A DNA stretch of 64,000 nt from Flexithrix dorotheae DSM 6795. GTDB taxonomy: Bacteria > Bacteroidota > Bacteroidia > Cytophagales > Flammeovirgaceae. Made by a program: the position numbers and the translations under genes. Position 1 is the first letter of the stretch; each line of letters starts with the position of its first letter. The stretch spans positions 1-64,000 of the forward strand of contig NZ_KB903430.1 of NCBI RefSeq assembly GCF_000379765.1, in the 5' to 3' direction. The notes below the pieces were generated by a model. The model was not told the origin of the DNA and did no database searches. It saw only the letters and a list, made by a program, of their open reading frames with translations. This document shows positions 27,549 through 37,624 of this stretch, one piece after another.

Positions 27549-28814
27549 TTAATCAGTCGTCAATTCAATATTCCTAACCGCACCGGCAGTTCCGGAAAAT
27601 TGAAATACTATTGCTCTTATTTCACCTAACGACTGGTTATATTCCTGTTCAAAGATTAATTTATTATTGAATAGCACATTTGCTTTTTTATTCGAAACCT
27701 GAAGTGTAATATTTTGCCAGTTCATAAGACTTTTTCCAAAAGCCGACAAATCCTGGAATTCCCCATCCAGCTTAATTTCCCCAAATTGGAGTTTTACCCA
27801 TTTGAAGCATCCCTCTTTTAAAAAGTATAAGGCGATTTGCCCCGTCTCTCCTACCACAAAGATTTTAGCATGATTACAGCGTGCAGCTACAATTTCATGG
27901 TCATTTTTTATCTCCGCATTCAAAGCAAAATTATCACCATCCAACTCAAATTTTTGAGCGTTTACAAAATGAGTCCAATACATTTCTGTAGTATCAATTC
28001 CCTTTTTTTCAGGCGTATCGGAAGGAATATAAAAGGCATTTTCTGTAGTGTCTCTAAACTTCCTGACTGGTAAAAACTCGGTATGGTCAACATCCCAAAA
28101 GGAAATAAAAGCTTCCCAGTCCTTTGTTCCTAAAAAAACAGAAGTATCATAATATACCTGATCATCAATTTTGAGCTTTACCTGATAAAACCCAGGAGAC
28201 CGGTAATAATGAGATATAGTATGTGTATTTTTCCGTAAGGCTTTCCTTGTAGAATCTCCAAAATCCAGATAAATTTCTTCCGAATCCACTTGTTCAATAT
28301 CATAGTCGAAAACTACAGTGTGGTAAGCTTTTCCTTCAAGGTATTTTCCTGAAATACTAAATTCAGGATTTATTTTCTGTTGTGGCCAGAAATACCAAAT
28401 AGCAACAGGAACCACTATAAGGAAAGAAAGCAAAGCCAATAGTTTTCCCCATTTTATTTTTTTGGTTTCAGGAAGTAAAATTAAACTTCCTGGTTCTACC
28501 ACCTGCATTTCTGTAAGCACAGGATTGTGAATTTTATAATCAGACCAACTCTGAAATCCCAAAAATTGGGCAAGTGCATTCTTAGTTGCTAATTGCGGAT
28601 TGTATTGTTCTTTAGTCTTTACTTTTCCAAAAATCCTTTTTAAGGTAGCTGCACTAATTCTGATCCCAGAAGCCCTTTTTATTTCATTGCTGAGATCGAG
28701 AAAATTACTATTCGTCCATTGTTGAGGAGAGCCCCAGCTCAGCTTGTTCTCAATCGCTCTGCAACATTGGCTTAGATAATTCAGCTCTGATATTTTTTCA
28801 GTTTCCTCCGACAT
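27549..28814 (-). CDS. Membrane protein with HTH-like N-terminus and PKD domain
   Basis: A 421-residue protein. Residues 15-95 form a cytoplasmic helical domain with SGIRISAATLKRIFGKVK and ALAQFLGFQSWSDY, a pattern common at the N-terminus of Bacteroidota sensory membrane proteins and HTH-like in shape. One transmembrane helix lies at about 122-143. The periplasmic part has a PKD-like domain (about 155-230; YLDFGDSTRKA, HYYRSPGFYQVKL) and then a lectin-like beta-sandwich to the end. The layout suggests a one-pass sensor or anchored binding protein linking surface recognition to the cytoplasm. Function is inferred only from architecture. Confidence 0.78.
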   Translation of the reverse strand: MSEETEKISELNYLSQCCRAIENKLSWGSPQQWTNSNFLDLSNEIKRASGIRISAATLKRIFGKVKTKEQYNPQLATKNALAQFLGFQSWSDYKIHNPVLTEMQVVEPGSLILLPETKKIKWGKLLALLSFLIVVPVAIWYFWPQQKINPEFSISGKYLEGKAYHTVVFDYDIEQVDSEEIYLDFGDSTRKALRKNTHTISHYYRSPGFYQVKLKIDDQVYYDTSVFLGTKDWEAFISFWDVDHTEFLPVRKFRDTTENAFYIPSDTPEKKGIDTTEMYWTHFVNAQKFELDGDNFALNAEIKNDHEIVAARCNHAKIFVVGETGQIALYFLKEGCFKWVKLQFGEIKLDGEFQDLSAFGKSLMNWQNITLQVSNKKANVLFNNKLIFEQEYNQSLGEIRAIVFQFSGTAGAVRNIELTTD

Positions 28815-28966
28815 TATTTGTTATTTACCATTTTCATAAGTATCAGATTTTCAAATATATAACTTGTTCATAATATTTTGGATAACTTCTGGATTAAGAT
28901 TGAATAATTTAGTTTGTTATCTTACTTAAAGGTATACCTAATTTTAAAAAACAAAAAAATGAAAAG

Positions 28967-30085
28967 TTGACTATTTTGAATGCTTTTACCTTAAATATTA
29001 CCATCTTAATACTACTGATCTCATTTGTTAAGGAATCAGAACCTCCTGTAACAAATTTACCCAAACCCACCACTATAAAATCATTTCATATAGTAGAAAA
29101 TGATTCAGTACAGTATGATTTAAACCTGGCATTTGATTCTTTAAACCAGCCACTTTATTATTTTCGAAATATTTTCACTCCGGTTTGCTATACCAACAAG
29201 TGCCATCCGGTATATATTAATTTCTATTGGGATCTTTTGGGAAACTTTATTGAATATGATTTTCCACCAAAAAAAATACTTACTAAGGTAGATCACGATC
29301 CTTTTCAGGAAGAAGATTACCAGAAATTATTGGAAATCCTGCTCAATAAGAATTCCTTGCTAAAAGCCTATAAAATGGAGGAACTGGTAGACACCCAAAC
29401 GATGAACAATGGTGTGGACGCAGTAACCGGAGCAACTTTGAAAACCATCAAAAATGAGGTAATTGAAGGCGCTGTTTATACCTGCTATACACTATGGCAT
29501 ATTGCCAATGGTGAGGTGAATGCAGAAATTCCGAAAATTACTGAAGGGCTAATGAGTCGAAATTTATTAAGCAGGTTTTTTGAGAGTGAAAATCATTATT
29601 ATCATTATTATGCAGTGGAAAAAGCATTTGGAAACCCAGAATCAACTCAATTATTTACCACACAAATTTTCCAAAAGCTGACCGGAGATAATATTTTTTT
29701 ATCCAAATACATTTTAGAGCAATTCCCTGAAAATCTTCTCTCAGAAAGTACTGTACAACAGCAACTGACCAGTGGTTATCAGCAGGCTAAATATCCCCTT
29801 CAGATAGAAATGCTCAAAAAATTTGCTTCAATGGAATTTTCACAAGAAGCACTTAAAACCCTGACAATCCATAATGAATTTGAGAACTACCAACTTTTTC
29901 AGTTAAAATCCAAAGTGTTTTCAGCTCAAAAAACATTACCGAAAGAAGTGACCCATTATCTGGCAAATTATCTGGAAAACCAGGATTCAAGAATTCGCCA
30001 ACTTGCTTATGAAACATTGATCAAAATGCAACCCAAAGAAAAAACAGTACAAAAAAAAATGGATCAATACAATTCGAATAAATAA
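28967..30085 (+). CDS. Secreted FMN-binding-like protein with helical repeats; start region possibly frameshifted
   Basis: The frame of 372 codons opens with TTG. An ATG at 28960, just upstream in a different frame, reads ATG-AAA-AGT-TGA; one extra A in the AAAA run would give M-K-K-L-T-I-L and a normal signal peptide continuing through NITILILLISF. The mature part has a DAVTGATLKT motif (residues 151-160), resembling the S/T-G-A-T-x-T segment that carries covalent FMN in RnfG/NqrC-type domains, preceded by CYTNKCHPVYINFYWD. The second half (about 185-372) is alpha-helical and repeat-like (HEAT-type, ending RIRQLAYETLIKMQP). It could be a periplasmic redox or FMN-carrying protein; that is inference. 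Confidence 0.65.
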   Translation: MTILNAFTLNITILILLISFVKESEPPVTNLPKPTTIKSFHIVENDSVQYDLNLAFDSLNQPLYYFRNIFTPVCYTNKCHPVYINFYWDLLGNFIEYDFPPKKILTKVDHDPFQEEDYQKLLEILLNKNSLLKAYKMEELVDTQTMNNGVDAVTGATLKTIKNEVIEGAVYTCYTLWHIANGEVNAEIPKITEGLMSRNLLSRFFESENHYYHYYAVEKAFGNPESTQLFTTQIFQKLTGDNIFLSKYILEQFPENLLSESTVQQQLTSGYQQAKYPLQIEMLKKFASMEFSQEALKTLTIHNEFENYQLFQLKSKVFSAQKTLPKEVTHYLANYLENQDSRIRQLAYETLIKMQPKEKTVQKKMDQYNSNK

Positions 30086-30172
30086 AGTACGAAAATTAAA
30101 CCCAATAAAAACTACTCATTTTCAATTAGTTACAAAAAGTTAAATCATATTTATTTCTATAAACCTTTACTT

Positions 30173-31984
30173 ATGATCATGAAAAAACAGATTCTTCTTA
30201 TACTTCTTATATTCTTGTCCTCCATAGCATTTGGTCAAGACCATATTTTTATTGAAACTGAATCTTTTGAAGAAAAGGGAGGCTGGGTAATTGACCAGCA
30301 ATCTTTTGATGTAATCGGTTCTTCATATTTGTTGGCTCACGGCTTGGGAAAACCGGTAAAAAATGCAAGCACAAAAGTAAGTCTCCCAAAAGTTGGAAAA
30401 TATTATTTTTGGGTAAGAACTAAGGACTGGGCCCCTTATCCCAAAGGTCCGGGAAAATTCAAGGTGATTATTGATGACAAACCCATGGATATCATTTTTG
30501 GAGAAAGTGGCAATGACCAATGGCTTTGGTACAGTGGAGGCGAATTTGAGACAGATAAGGAAGAAATTTCACTTACGCTTAACGACCTTACCGGATTTGA
30601 AGGAAGGTGTGATGCAATTCTTATTACAAAATCGAAAAAATTTACTCCTCCACAGGGAAATGATGAATTATTGAAATTCAGACGAGAAATGTTAGGGTTA
30701 ACAGATGCACCTAAAGAGGCTGGAAAATATGATTTGGTGGTAATTGGTGGAGGAATGGCCGGTACTTGTGCTGCGATTTCAGCTTCTCGACTAGGGCTAA
30801 AAGTTGCTTTAATTCAAAACAGGCCTGTATTGGGTGGAAATAACAGCTCTGAGGTTAGGGTGCACTTAATGGGTAGAATTGATCAAAACCATTATACTAA
30901 ATTAGGAAGAATTGTAAGAGAACTGGATAATGGTGACCCAGGCAATGGTAACCCCGAAGCAAAGGAATATGGGGATATGCGAAAACTGGAAGTGGTAAAA
31001 GCAGAAAAAAATCTTTCCCTTTTTCTCAATACACATGCCTGCGCAGTAGAAAAAGAAGGTAATAATATTGTTGCTGTAATTGGTAGAGATATTGCCACCA
31101 ATCAGGAATTTAGATTTGAAGGAAAAACATTTGCCGACTGTACTGGTGATGGCACAATCGGATACCTTGCCGGAGCTGATTTTAGAATGGGCAGAGAAAG
31201 CAAAGCAGAAACAGGAGAATCATATGCCCCAGAAAATGCCGATGATTTTACTTTAGGCACCTCCAATTTGTGGGCATCTTTAGAAAGAGATACAGTTTCC
31301 CATTTCCCGGAAGTTCCATGGGCGCTCCAATTTTCAGATGAATACCATATTGATGAACCAAAGTCGGATTGGCAATGGGAAACCGGTTTTGGCAATTTCA
31401 ATACAATCACGGAAGCCGAGCAAATCAGGGATCATAACTTCAGAGCGATTTATGGCAACTGGTCATATCTCAAAAAAAATAAACCTGAAAAATATGCCAA
31501 AAGAGAGCTCGCCTGGATGGCCTACATTGGTGGAAAAAGAGAATCAAGAAGAATCTTGGGAGATCATATTCTTACCCAGATGGACATAGAAGAAGGAAAA
31601 ATGTATCCTGATGGGTGCGTAACAGCCACCTGGACAATTGATTTGCATTTCCCAAACAAAGAGAATTCAAAATATTTTAATGGAGAGGAGTTCTTTGCCT
31701 CCACCAAACACATTAGGGTAAAACCCTACACCATTCCCTACAGATGTCTCTATTCCAGAAATATTGGAAACTTATTTATGGCGGGAAGAGATATCAGTAC
31801 TACTCACGTAGCTTTTGGTAGTACAAGGGTTATGAAAACTTGTGGAATGATGGGAGAAGCGGTTGGATATGCAGCTTACATTTGTAAAAAATATAATGTA
31901 AATCCAAGAGGAGTTTACAAAAATCATTTAGATGAATTTATTAAAATAATTTCGGAAGATCTGCCTACATTAAGTAGTGAATGA
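30173..31984 (+). CDS. Secreted FAD-dependent oxidoreductase
   Basis: A 603-residue protein with a signal peptide ending at AFGQ (starts at 30173 or the ATG at 30179). Residues 25-150 form a beta-sandwich domain; the FAD_oxidored domain starts near 185 with the dinucleotide motif G-G-G-M-A-G and continues LGLKVALIQNRPVLGGNNSSE. Later blocks are DCTGDGTIGYLAGADFRMGRES, RESRRILGDH and the C-terminal FMAGRDISTTHVAFGSTRVM FAD contact. Such secreted flavoproteins occur in polysaccharide-utilisation loci and are thought to oxidise or eliminate sugars. It lies 136 bp upstream of the ECF sigma/FecR/SusCD module on the same strand and may be functionally linked. Substrate unknown. Confidence 0.88.
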   Translation: MIMKKQILLILLIFLSSIAFGQDHIFIETESFEEKGGWVIDQQSFDVIGSSYLLAHGLGKPVKNASTKVSLPKVGKYYFWVRTKDWAPYPKGPGKFKVIIDDKPMDIIFGESGNDQWLWYSGGEFETDKEEISLTLNDLTGFEGRCDAILITKSKKFTPPQGNDELLKFRREMLGLTDAPKEAGKYDLVVIGGGMAGTCAAISASRLGLKVALIQNRPVLGGNNSSEVRVHLMGRIDQNHYTKLGRIVRELDNGDPGNGNPEAKEYGDMRKLEVVKAEKNLSLFLNTHACAVEKEGNNIVAVIGRDIATNQEFRFEGKTFADCTGDGTIGYLAGADFRMGRESKAETGESYAPENADDFTLGTSNLWASLERDTVSHFPEVPWALQFSDEYHIDEPKSDWQWETGFGNFNTITEAEQIRDHNFRAIYGNWSYLKKNKPEKYAKRELAWMAYIGGKRESRRILGDHILTQMDIEEGKMYPDGCVTATWTIDLHFPNKENSKYFNGEEFFASTKHIRVKPYTIPYRCLYSRNIGNLFMAGRDISTTHVAFGSTRVMKTCGMMGEAVGYAAYICKKYNVNPRGVYKNHLDEFIKIISEDLPTLSSE

Positions 31985-32120
31985 TATTTTCATTTTGAGT
32001 ATGATGAAAAGTTGTATTTTAAATTTTCTTTAGAAAAGTTTTTGATATGGAAGTATTTCCTTAAATTGTGAACCACCTGACTTTTTTATTATAAGATTTT
32101 TTGGAATACAACTTTTCAAA

Positions 32121-32828
32121 GTGCCGATGGATATCTTAAAGCAAGGTAAAAAATATGAAAATGATGCGCATCTAAACCAGAATAAATTCAGACATTTTTT
32201 CTGGGGGAAAAAAGATGCAGAGATTTGGAATGCCTTTTCCGAAGGGCATGAGGGAGCATTTGCTTATATATATGAGCAAAATTTTGATATCCTTATAAAT
32301 TTCGGTTTGCAAATAACCAGAGATAATCTTTTACTGGAGGACGCACTTCAGGACCTTTTTATTGAAATCAGAAAGAACCGGAAAAAGCTTGGCCAGGTAA
32401 TTTCCATTAAAGCTTACTTATTAAAATCCTATCGTAGAAAAATTTTCAGACAGCTCAATAAATCCAGTCGTATTTTCTATTACGAAAGTCTCAATCAGGA
32501 ATGTTTCCAGCTTGCCATTAACGATGAGAATGCATTTGTTCATTCTCAAATTCAGGAAGAACAAAAAAGATATATTGTAAAAGTGCTTAATGAACTTTCT
32601 CCAAGGGAGAAGGAGGCAATTTATCATTTTTTTTATGCTGATTTATCCTATGATGAGGTAGCTGAAGTAATGGGTTTATCTTCGGCTAAAATGGCGAGAA
32701 ACCTTATTTATAAATCATTAAAACGACTAAGGGAAAATTCTAATTATATTCCTGACTGGTTGTTGTTTTCTTTACTAATAGCCGGAAAAGGCGCTACTGC
32801 ATTTATTCAGGGGATAGACCATATTTAA
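32121..32828 (+). CDS. ECF-type RNA polymerase sigma factor
   Basis: A 235-residue extracytoplasmic-function sigma factor. Sigma region 2 spans about 45-105 (AFAYIYEQNFDILINFG, EDALQDLFIEI) and region 4 spans about 165-215 (LSPREKEAIYHFFYADLSYDEVAEVMGLS). A hydrophobic tail (WLLFSLLIAGKGATAFI) follows. Start is GTG at 32121, or ATG at 32127. It is followed by a FecR anti-sigma gene and a SusC with an STN domain, the standard trans-envelope signalling arrangement, so it probably directs transcription of the susCD genes on substrate binding. Confidence 0.92.
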   Translation: MPMDILKQGKKYENDAHLNQNKFRHFFWGKKDAEIWNAFSEGHEGAFAYIYEQNFDILINFGLQITRDNLLLEDALQDLFIEIRKNRKKLGQVISIKAYLLKSYRRKIFRQLNKSSRIFYYESLNQECFQLAINDENAFVHSQIQEEQKRYIVKVLNELSPREKEAIYHFFYADLSYDEVAEVMGLSSAKMARNLIYKSLKRLRENSNYIPDWLLFSLLIAGKGATAFIQGIDHI

Positions 32829-32963
32829 CCTTTTATCTCCCAACTAGAAGTGATTATTCTATTTCCTTGAAAAAAATCACAGAAAACTGGTGCCGTTTGT
32901 TTGGATAGCCGTCTCTATTAAATTACAAGACTCAACTGCAACATTTTTTAGTCAGTTTTATTT

Positions 32964-34004
32964 ATGGATTATTCAAAGTTTGATATTACAGATTTAATAA
33001 AGGATGAAAGATTTAAAAGCTGGGTAGTTAACCCTACTCCGGAGAAAGATTTCTATTGGGAAAGCTGGTTAAAAAATCATCCTGAAAAAACTGAAGAACT
33101 GGCAACTGCTAAAGATTTCATTTTGAGTTTAAATTTTCAAACCCATAATGTGAGCGAAGGAAGAAGGAAAAACCTTTATGAAAACATTTTAAGGGATTCA
33201 AAAAAAGAAAATAACAAAGTAAAAAACATAAATCAATCAGCATTTTCTGCAAGGATAAGCAAATATGCAGCTGTACTTTTACCACTCATTTTGGTGGGAG
33301 TGTTCCTCTTTTTTTATATAAGAATGAACATGGCTCCGGTAAATAAAGAAATAGTCTGGATAACCAAGGAAACTCAAAAGGGAGAAAAACTCAATTTGAA
33401 ATTAGCAGATGGCTCAACCGTTAAGTTAAATTCAGAAAGCAAGATTACCTTTCCTGAAAAGTTTGGAAATACCAGAGAAATTGCGTTGGAAGGAGAAGCC
33501 TTTTTCCAGGTTACTCGATTTGAATCGCCCAGGCCCTTTATTGTTAAAACCGGAGATATCTCCACAAAAGTGCTGGGGACTTCATTTAATATAGATTACC
33601 AAAATAATAACCAGTCTGTACAAGTAGCTGTTGTTACCGGAAAAGTTGCTGTGGAAGATAAGATTTCTGCCACTGAAGTAACTTTACTACCATTTGAATA
33701 TGTATCTTTCGATCAGGATGGGGTCGTTAAGGGCAATTATGATTTTGAAACAATTCTTGGGTGGAAGGATAATATTCTGGTATTGGAATCTGCAGGACTG
33801 GAGGAAATTTCCAAGAAATTGAGCTGCTGGTTTGGCTATGACTTTGAAATTGATCCTGACTTAAAAGTTGCCAGAAAATTCAGTGGCAAATTTAAGGATA
33901 AAAGCCTAATTGAAGTATTAGAGGGCATCAGTTATGCTTCAAATATTGATTTTGAAATTGATAAAAAAAACAATAAAGTTTTCATCATCTCAAAAAATAA
34001 CTAA
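32964..34004 (+). CDS. FecR-family anti-sigma factor
   Basis: A 346-residue inner-membrane regulator: a cytoplasmic N-terminal anti-sigma region (1-95), a single transmembrane helix at about 101-119, a FecR domain at about 130-225 (KLADGSTVKLNSESKITFP, GEAFFQV, GTSFNI) and a C-terminal DUF4974-type domain (about 270-346) that contacts the STN domain of the outer-membrane transporter. It is the partner of the preceding sigma factor and the following SusC. Confidence 0.93.
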   Translation: MDYSKFDITDLIKDERFKSWVVNPTPEKDFYWESWLKNHPEKTEELATAKDFILSLNFQTHNVSEGRRKNLYENILRDSKKENNKVKNINQSAFSARISKYAAVLLPLILVGVFLFFYIRMNMAPVNKEIVWITKETQKGEKLNLKLADGSTVKLNSESKITFPEKFGNTREIALEGEAFFQVTRFESPRPFIVKTGDISTKVLGTSFNIDYQNNNQSVQVAVVTGKVAVEDKISATEVTLLPFEYVSFDQDGVVKGNYDFETILGWKDNILVLESAGLEEISKKLSCWFGYDFEIDPDLKVARKFSGKFKDKSLIEVLEGISYASNIDFEIDKKNNKVFIISKNN

Positions 34005-34058
34005 AAATGAAAAATTATGAATTCGAGTTAGATTAAACACTTTAAAATTAAAAAAAGA

Positions 34059-34085
34059 GGCTATCCATAAATATTACAGATAGCC
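34059..34085 (+). promoter_or_regulatory. Hairpin between fecR and susC
   Basis: Arms GGCTATC (34059-34065) and GATAGCC (34079-34085) bracket a 13-base loop; C residues rather than T residues follow. It lies in the 155-bp gap before susC and could be an mRNA-end stabiliser or attenuator. Another inverted pair (CTTTGC/GCAAAG) follows near 34111-34140. Confidence 0.4.
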
Positions 34086-34195
34086 CCCCAAAGCAAAATC
34101 CTTAATACTTTGCAATTTTCGTTTGGCTGCGACTAGCAAAGTACTCAGGTTGATTGTAATTGAAGAAAATTAATTCAACAAAAACATCTAAAAAT

Positions 34196-37100
34196 ATGAA
34201 ATTGAAATTAGTTTACAAACTATTTATTATGTCTTTATATGGTTTGGCAGGCATAGTCCTGCAATGTTTTGCGCTCACCGTGCTTCTTGCCTCCCCAACG
34301 GAGGCCCAAAAGAAAACCATGGACGAAATTACGGTTAGCGTACATGCTTCAAATGCCGAACTAAGGGAAGTTTTTAACAAGATCCAGGATCAGACTTCTT
34401 TTGAATTCGCTTATGACCACGCATTTTTAAATGATAAGGAAAAAATCAGTCTTTCTTCCAGAAATGAATCTCTAGCTGATGTTCTTAGGTACATTGCACA
34501 CAAGAAAAAGCTGCAATTTAAAAGGGTAAACGAAACTATTTATATCCAAAAACATCGGTTTAAAGGGAAGGTTACAGAGCTAATTGACGAAAACATCCGA
34601 CAAACCCTGGTCAAAGGAAGTGTAACTGCCGATGATGGAGAAGTACTTCCAGGGGTAAGTATCCTGATAAAAGGAACTTCCACAGGTACTACCACAGATT
34701 TTAATGGTAATTACAGTCTGAATGTTAATGAGGGAGCTACCCTTGTTTTCAGTTATATTGGATTTGTAGATCAGGAAGTTGAAGTTGGTTCACAATCGGT
34801 GATCAACGTTCAGTTAGAAGCAGACCTTGAAACATTAGAGGAAGTTGTAGTAGTAGGATACGGAACCCAGGAGAAAAAAGATGTGACGGGTGCTATTGGC
34901 ACTGTGAGCACTGAAGATTTTGAAGCTCAGCCAGTTACAAGGGTTGACCAGGTATTGCAAGGGAGAAGTCCCGGAGTAGTGGTAACAAATAGCTCTGGTG
35001 CTCCAGGGGGTACTGTTTCAATTAGAATTAGAGGAGCCAATTCAATTAATGGAAATAATGATCCTTTGTATGTAATTGACGGATTTGTAGGTGCAGACTT
35101 TAGAGATGTAAATCCAACAGATATTGAAACTATTCAGATATTAAAAGATGCATCAGCCACTGCAGTATATGGAAGCAGGGGATCAAATGGGGTGGTTTTA
35201 ATTACTACAAAATCAGGTGTTAAAGGGAAACCTAAATTATCTTTCACGGCTCGGTTTTCTACATCAAAATTAATTAATGAATGGGATTTGATGGATGCTG
35301 GTACATTTGCTGAGACTGTAAACCTTAGAGCTGCAGCTTTAGGTACTAACCCTAAGTTTACAGATGAAGAAATTGCAGGTTATAAACAAAATGGTGGAAC
35401 AGACTGGCAAAATGAATTATTCAGGACAGGAACCGGACAAGAATATCAATTGGATTATTCTGGTGGAACAGAGGCGGTATCCTATTTTATCTCAGGAAAC
35501 TACTTATCGCAGGAAGGTATTGCGATTAACTCCAATTACAAAAGGTACGCCTTAAGGTCAAATATTAATGCCAACCTTTCGGAAAAACTCACAGCCAATA
35601 TTAAAATGAATTTTAATAGACGTGAAACAAACAATGTAGGAGGAGGAGGAAATACCAGTAGCGCACTTGCCGGTCCATTAACCTGGGCTCCTACCACTCC
35701 TGCAAGAGATGCTAATGGAAACCTCACCGTTACAGATCCTATTTCAGCAATCTTTGGGAATCCAATTGAAAATGCCCAAAATGATCATATTGATGAAATC
35801 AATTCATTTATTACCAATGGTTCTTTAAAATATGAATTTATTGACGGATTATCACTGGACATTGGCTTTGGATTAAATTATTCAAATCAACAATATAAAT
35901 TATTTGAAAAAAATAGTCTTTCAAATAATCCAAGAGCACAAAGGCAATCTACAGAGAGGATATTTTTACAAAACACCAATAACCTTACTTATTCCAAAAG
36001 ATTTGCCAGTATACATAAGGTGACTGCTACTGCGGTATTGGAACATCAGCTAAGACAAATGGATCAGTTTGGTACAGTAGCCAGTGGTTTGTTTTATCCA
36101 GCCTTAAAATATGATAATATCACCTTAGCAAATTCTTCCACTTCATCCGCTTACCGAGAGAAACAAACTATTCGCTCTTATATTGGTAGAGTAAATTATG
36201 AATTGATGGATAAGTATTTAGTAACGGCTTCTATCAGGTCTGACGGCTCATCTAAGTTTAGAGGAAGTAATCAGTATAGTACTTTTCCATCCATTGCTTT
36301 AGGCTGGAGATTGTCTGAAGAGGCATTTTTATCAGGTGGATTTTTTGATGACTTAAAATTAAGAGGTAGCTGGGGAGAAACCGGTAGTCAGGCCATTGGT
36401 GTATTTGGAACAGTTACAACCTATAATACTAATGCAACAGATGCTGCGGCCTCATTTAATAATGGAACTGAGCTGGCAGGAGTGGTAATTGGTAATCCTG
36501 GAAATGCTGATTTGAAGTGGGAAACAACTGCCCAATGGAATATCGGTTTGGACATGCAAGTTTTTGATGGCAGATTAGGCATTACTCTGGATTATTTTGA
36601 TAAAAGTACAACCGATTTACTATTAAGCAATCCTCTGCCAAAATATGCAGGTGGTGGAAATATCCTTAAAAATATAGGAGAAATTAAAAATACTGGATTT
36701 GAATTGGGCATTACCAGTACAGTAATAGACAATGATAATTTCCGATGGTATACTACTTTTAATGCTTCATTTCTTAAGAATGAGATTGTTGATATTGGGG
36801 ATCAGGAAGCCATATTTTTTAGTAGTGATGTGGGAGCAGGTTTAACAAATGTTCCTGAAAATGTCCTAAAGCCAGGTTATCCACTTTCAAGCTATTGGGG
36901 CCTTAACTATCTGGGCACATGGAAGACAGGAGAAGAAACTGAAGCCTCACGATATGGTAATGTACCCGGAGATTCCAGATACGAAGATTTAAATGATGAT
37001 GGAACAATTGGAGGTGATGATTATAAAATAATAGGTACTGGAACCCCTGAGACTATTTTGGGTTGGAATAATACATTTGAATACAAGAATTTTTCTTTAA

Positions 37101-37540
37101 ACCTTTTCTTTATGGGTATGGGAGGATATGACAAATGGAACTTTGGATATGCCACAGGAGTAATGCCGAACGCTGATGCCCGAGAGGCGGTTCATTCAGA
37201 TGTGCTTAACCGCTGGGTAGCAGGAACGAATGAAGGAAGCGATATTCCTCATTTTAGCAGTACCACAGTAGATGAAATACAATCAACCAGATTTGTTGAA
37301 AAAGGTGATTTTATTAGGTTGAAAAATATCAGTTTGACTTATAGTTTGCCAAAAGATGTGATTAAAGGAGTAGGTGCTCAATTTTTGATCAGTGGTACTA
37401 ATGTATGGACAATTACTGACTATAAAGGACTAGATCCCGAAGCATATTCTAATAACGGATTGGGAGATTCAAGTGGTGGAGATGCAGGTTCTTATCCAAA
37501 TTCTAAATCGTGGACTTTTGGTGTAAACTTTATTTTCTAA
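34196..37540 (+). CDS. SusC/RagA-type TonB-dependent transporter with STN signalling domain
   Basis: An outer-membrane TonB-dependent channel of the SusC family. The frame extends to TTG 34160, but the ATG at 34196 gives a more standard N-terminus. Using the longer numbering: signal peptide to about 50, STN domain 57-130, carboxypeptidase-like domain 150-215 (GVSILIKGTSTGTTTDFNG), TonB box EEVVVVGYGT at 227-236, plug with IRGANSINGNNDPLYVIDG, then a long beta-barrel ending in FGVNFIF. The STN domain marks it as a transducer that signals through FecR. It imports an unknown oligosaccharide or peptide together with SusD. No CAZyme gene is adjacent. Confidence 0.95.
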   Translation: MKLKLVYKLFIMSLYGLAGIVLQCFALTVLLASPTEAQKKTMDEITVSVHASNAELREVFNKIQDQTSFEFAYDHAFLNDKEKISLSSRNESLADVLRYIAHKKKLQFKRVNETIYIQKHRFKGKVTELIDENIRQTLVKGSVTADDGEVLPGVSILIKGTSTGTTTDFNGNYSLNVNEGATLVFSYIGFVDQEVEVGSQSVINVQLEADLETLEEVVVVGYGTQEKKDVTGAIGTVSTEDFEAQPVTRVDQVLQGRSPGVVVTNSSGAPGGTVSIRIRGANSINGNNDPLYVIDGFVGADFRDVNPTDIETIQILKDASATAVYGSRGSNGVVLITTKSGVKGKPKLSFTARFSTSKLINEWDLMDAGTFAETVNLRAAALGTNPKFTDEEIAGYKQNGGTDWQNELFRTGTGQEYQLDYSGGTEAVSYFISGNYLSQEGIAINSNYKRYALRSNINANLSEKLTANIKMNFNRRETNNVGGGGNTSSALAGPLTWAPTTPARDANGNLTVTDPISAIFGNPIENAQNDHIDEINSFITNGSLKYEFIDGLSLDIGFGLNYSNQQYKLFEKNSLSNNPRAQRQSTERIFLQNTNNLTYSKRFASIHKVTATAVLEHQLRQMDQFGTVASGLFYPALKYDNITLANSSTSSAYREKQTIRSYIGRVNYELMDKYLVTASIRSDGSSKFRGSNQYSTFPSIALGWRLSEEAFLSGGFFDDLKLRGSWGETGSQAIGVFGTVTTYNTNATDAAASFNNGTELAGVVIGNPGNADLKWETTAQWNIGLDMQVFDGRLGITLDYFDKSTTDLLLSNPLPKYAGGGNILKNIGEIKNTGFELGITSTVIDNDNFRWYTTFNASFLKNEIVDIGDQEAIFFSSDVGAGLTNVPENVLKPGYPLSSYWGLNYLGTWKTGEETEASRYGNVPGDSRYEDLNDDGTIGGDDYKIIGTGTPETILGWNNTFEYKNFSLNLFFMGMGGYDKWNFGYATGVMPNADAREAVHSDVLNRWVAGTNEGSDIPHFSSTTVDEIQSTRFVEKGDFIRLKNISLTYSLPKDVIKGVGAQFLISGTNVWTITDYKGLDPEAYSNNGLGDSSGGDAGSYPNSKSWTFGVNFIF

Positions 37541-37573
37541 AATTCTGATAGTTATTATTCTTAAAACCAGATG

Positions 37574-37606
37574 ATTGTGGCAAAAGTTAATAGAGGCTAC
37601 CACAAT
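37574..37606. repeat. Inverted repeat in the susC-susD gap
   Basis: Arms ATTGTGG (37574-37580) and CCACAAT (37600-37606) with a 19-base loop lie in the 84-bp gap between susC and susD. No T run follows; it could set the different expression levels of the two genes. Confidence 0.4.
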
Positions 37607-37624
37607 TATCCAACTTAAAATAAA

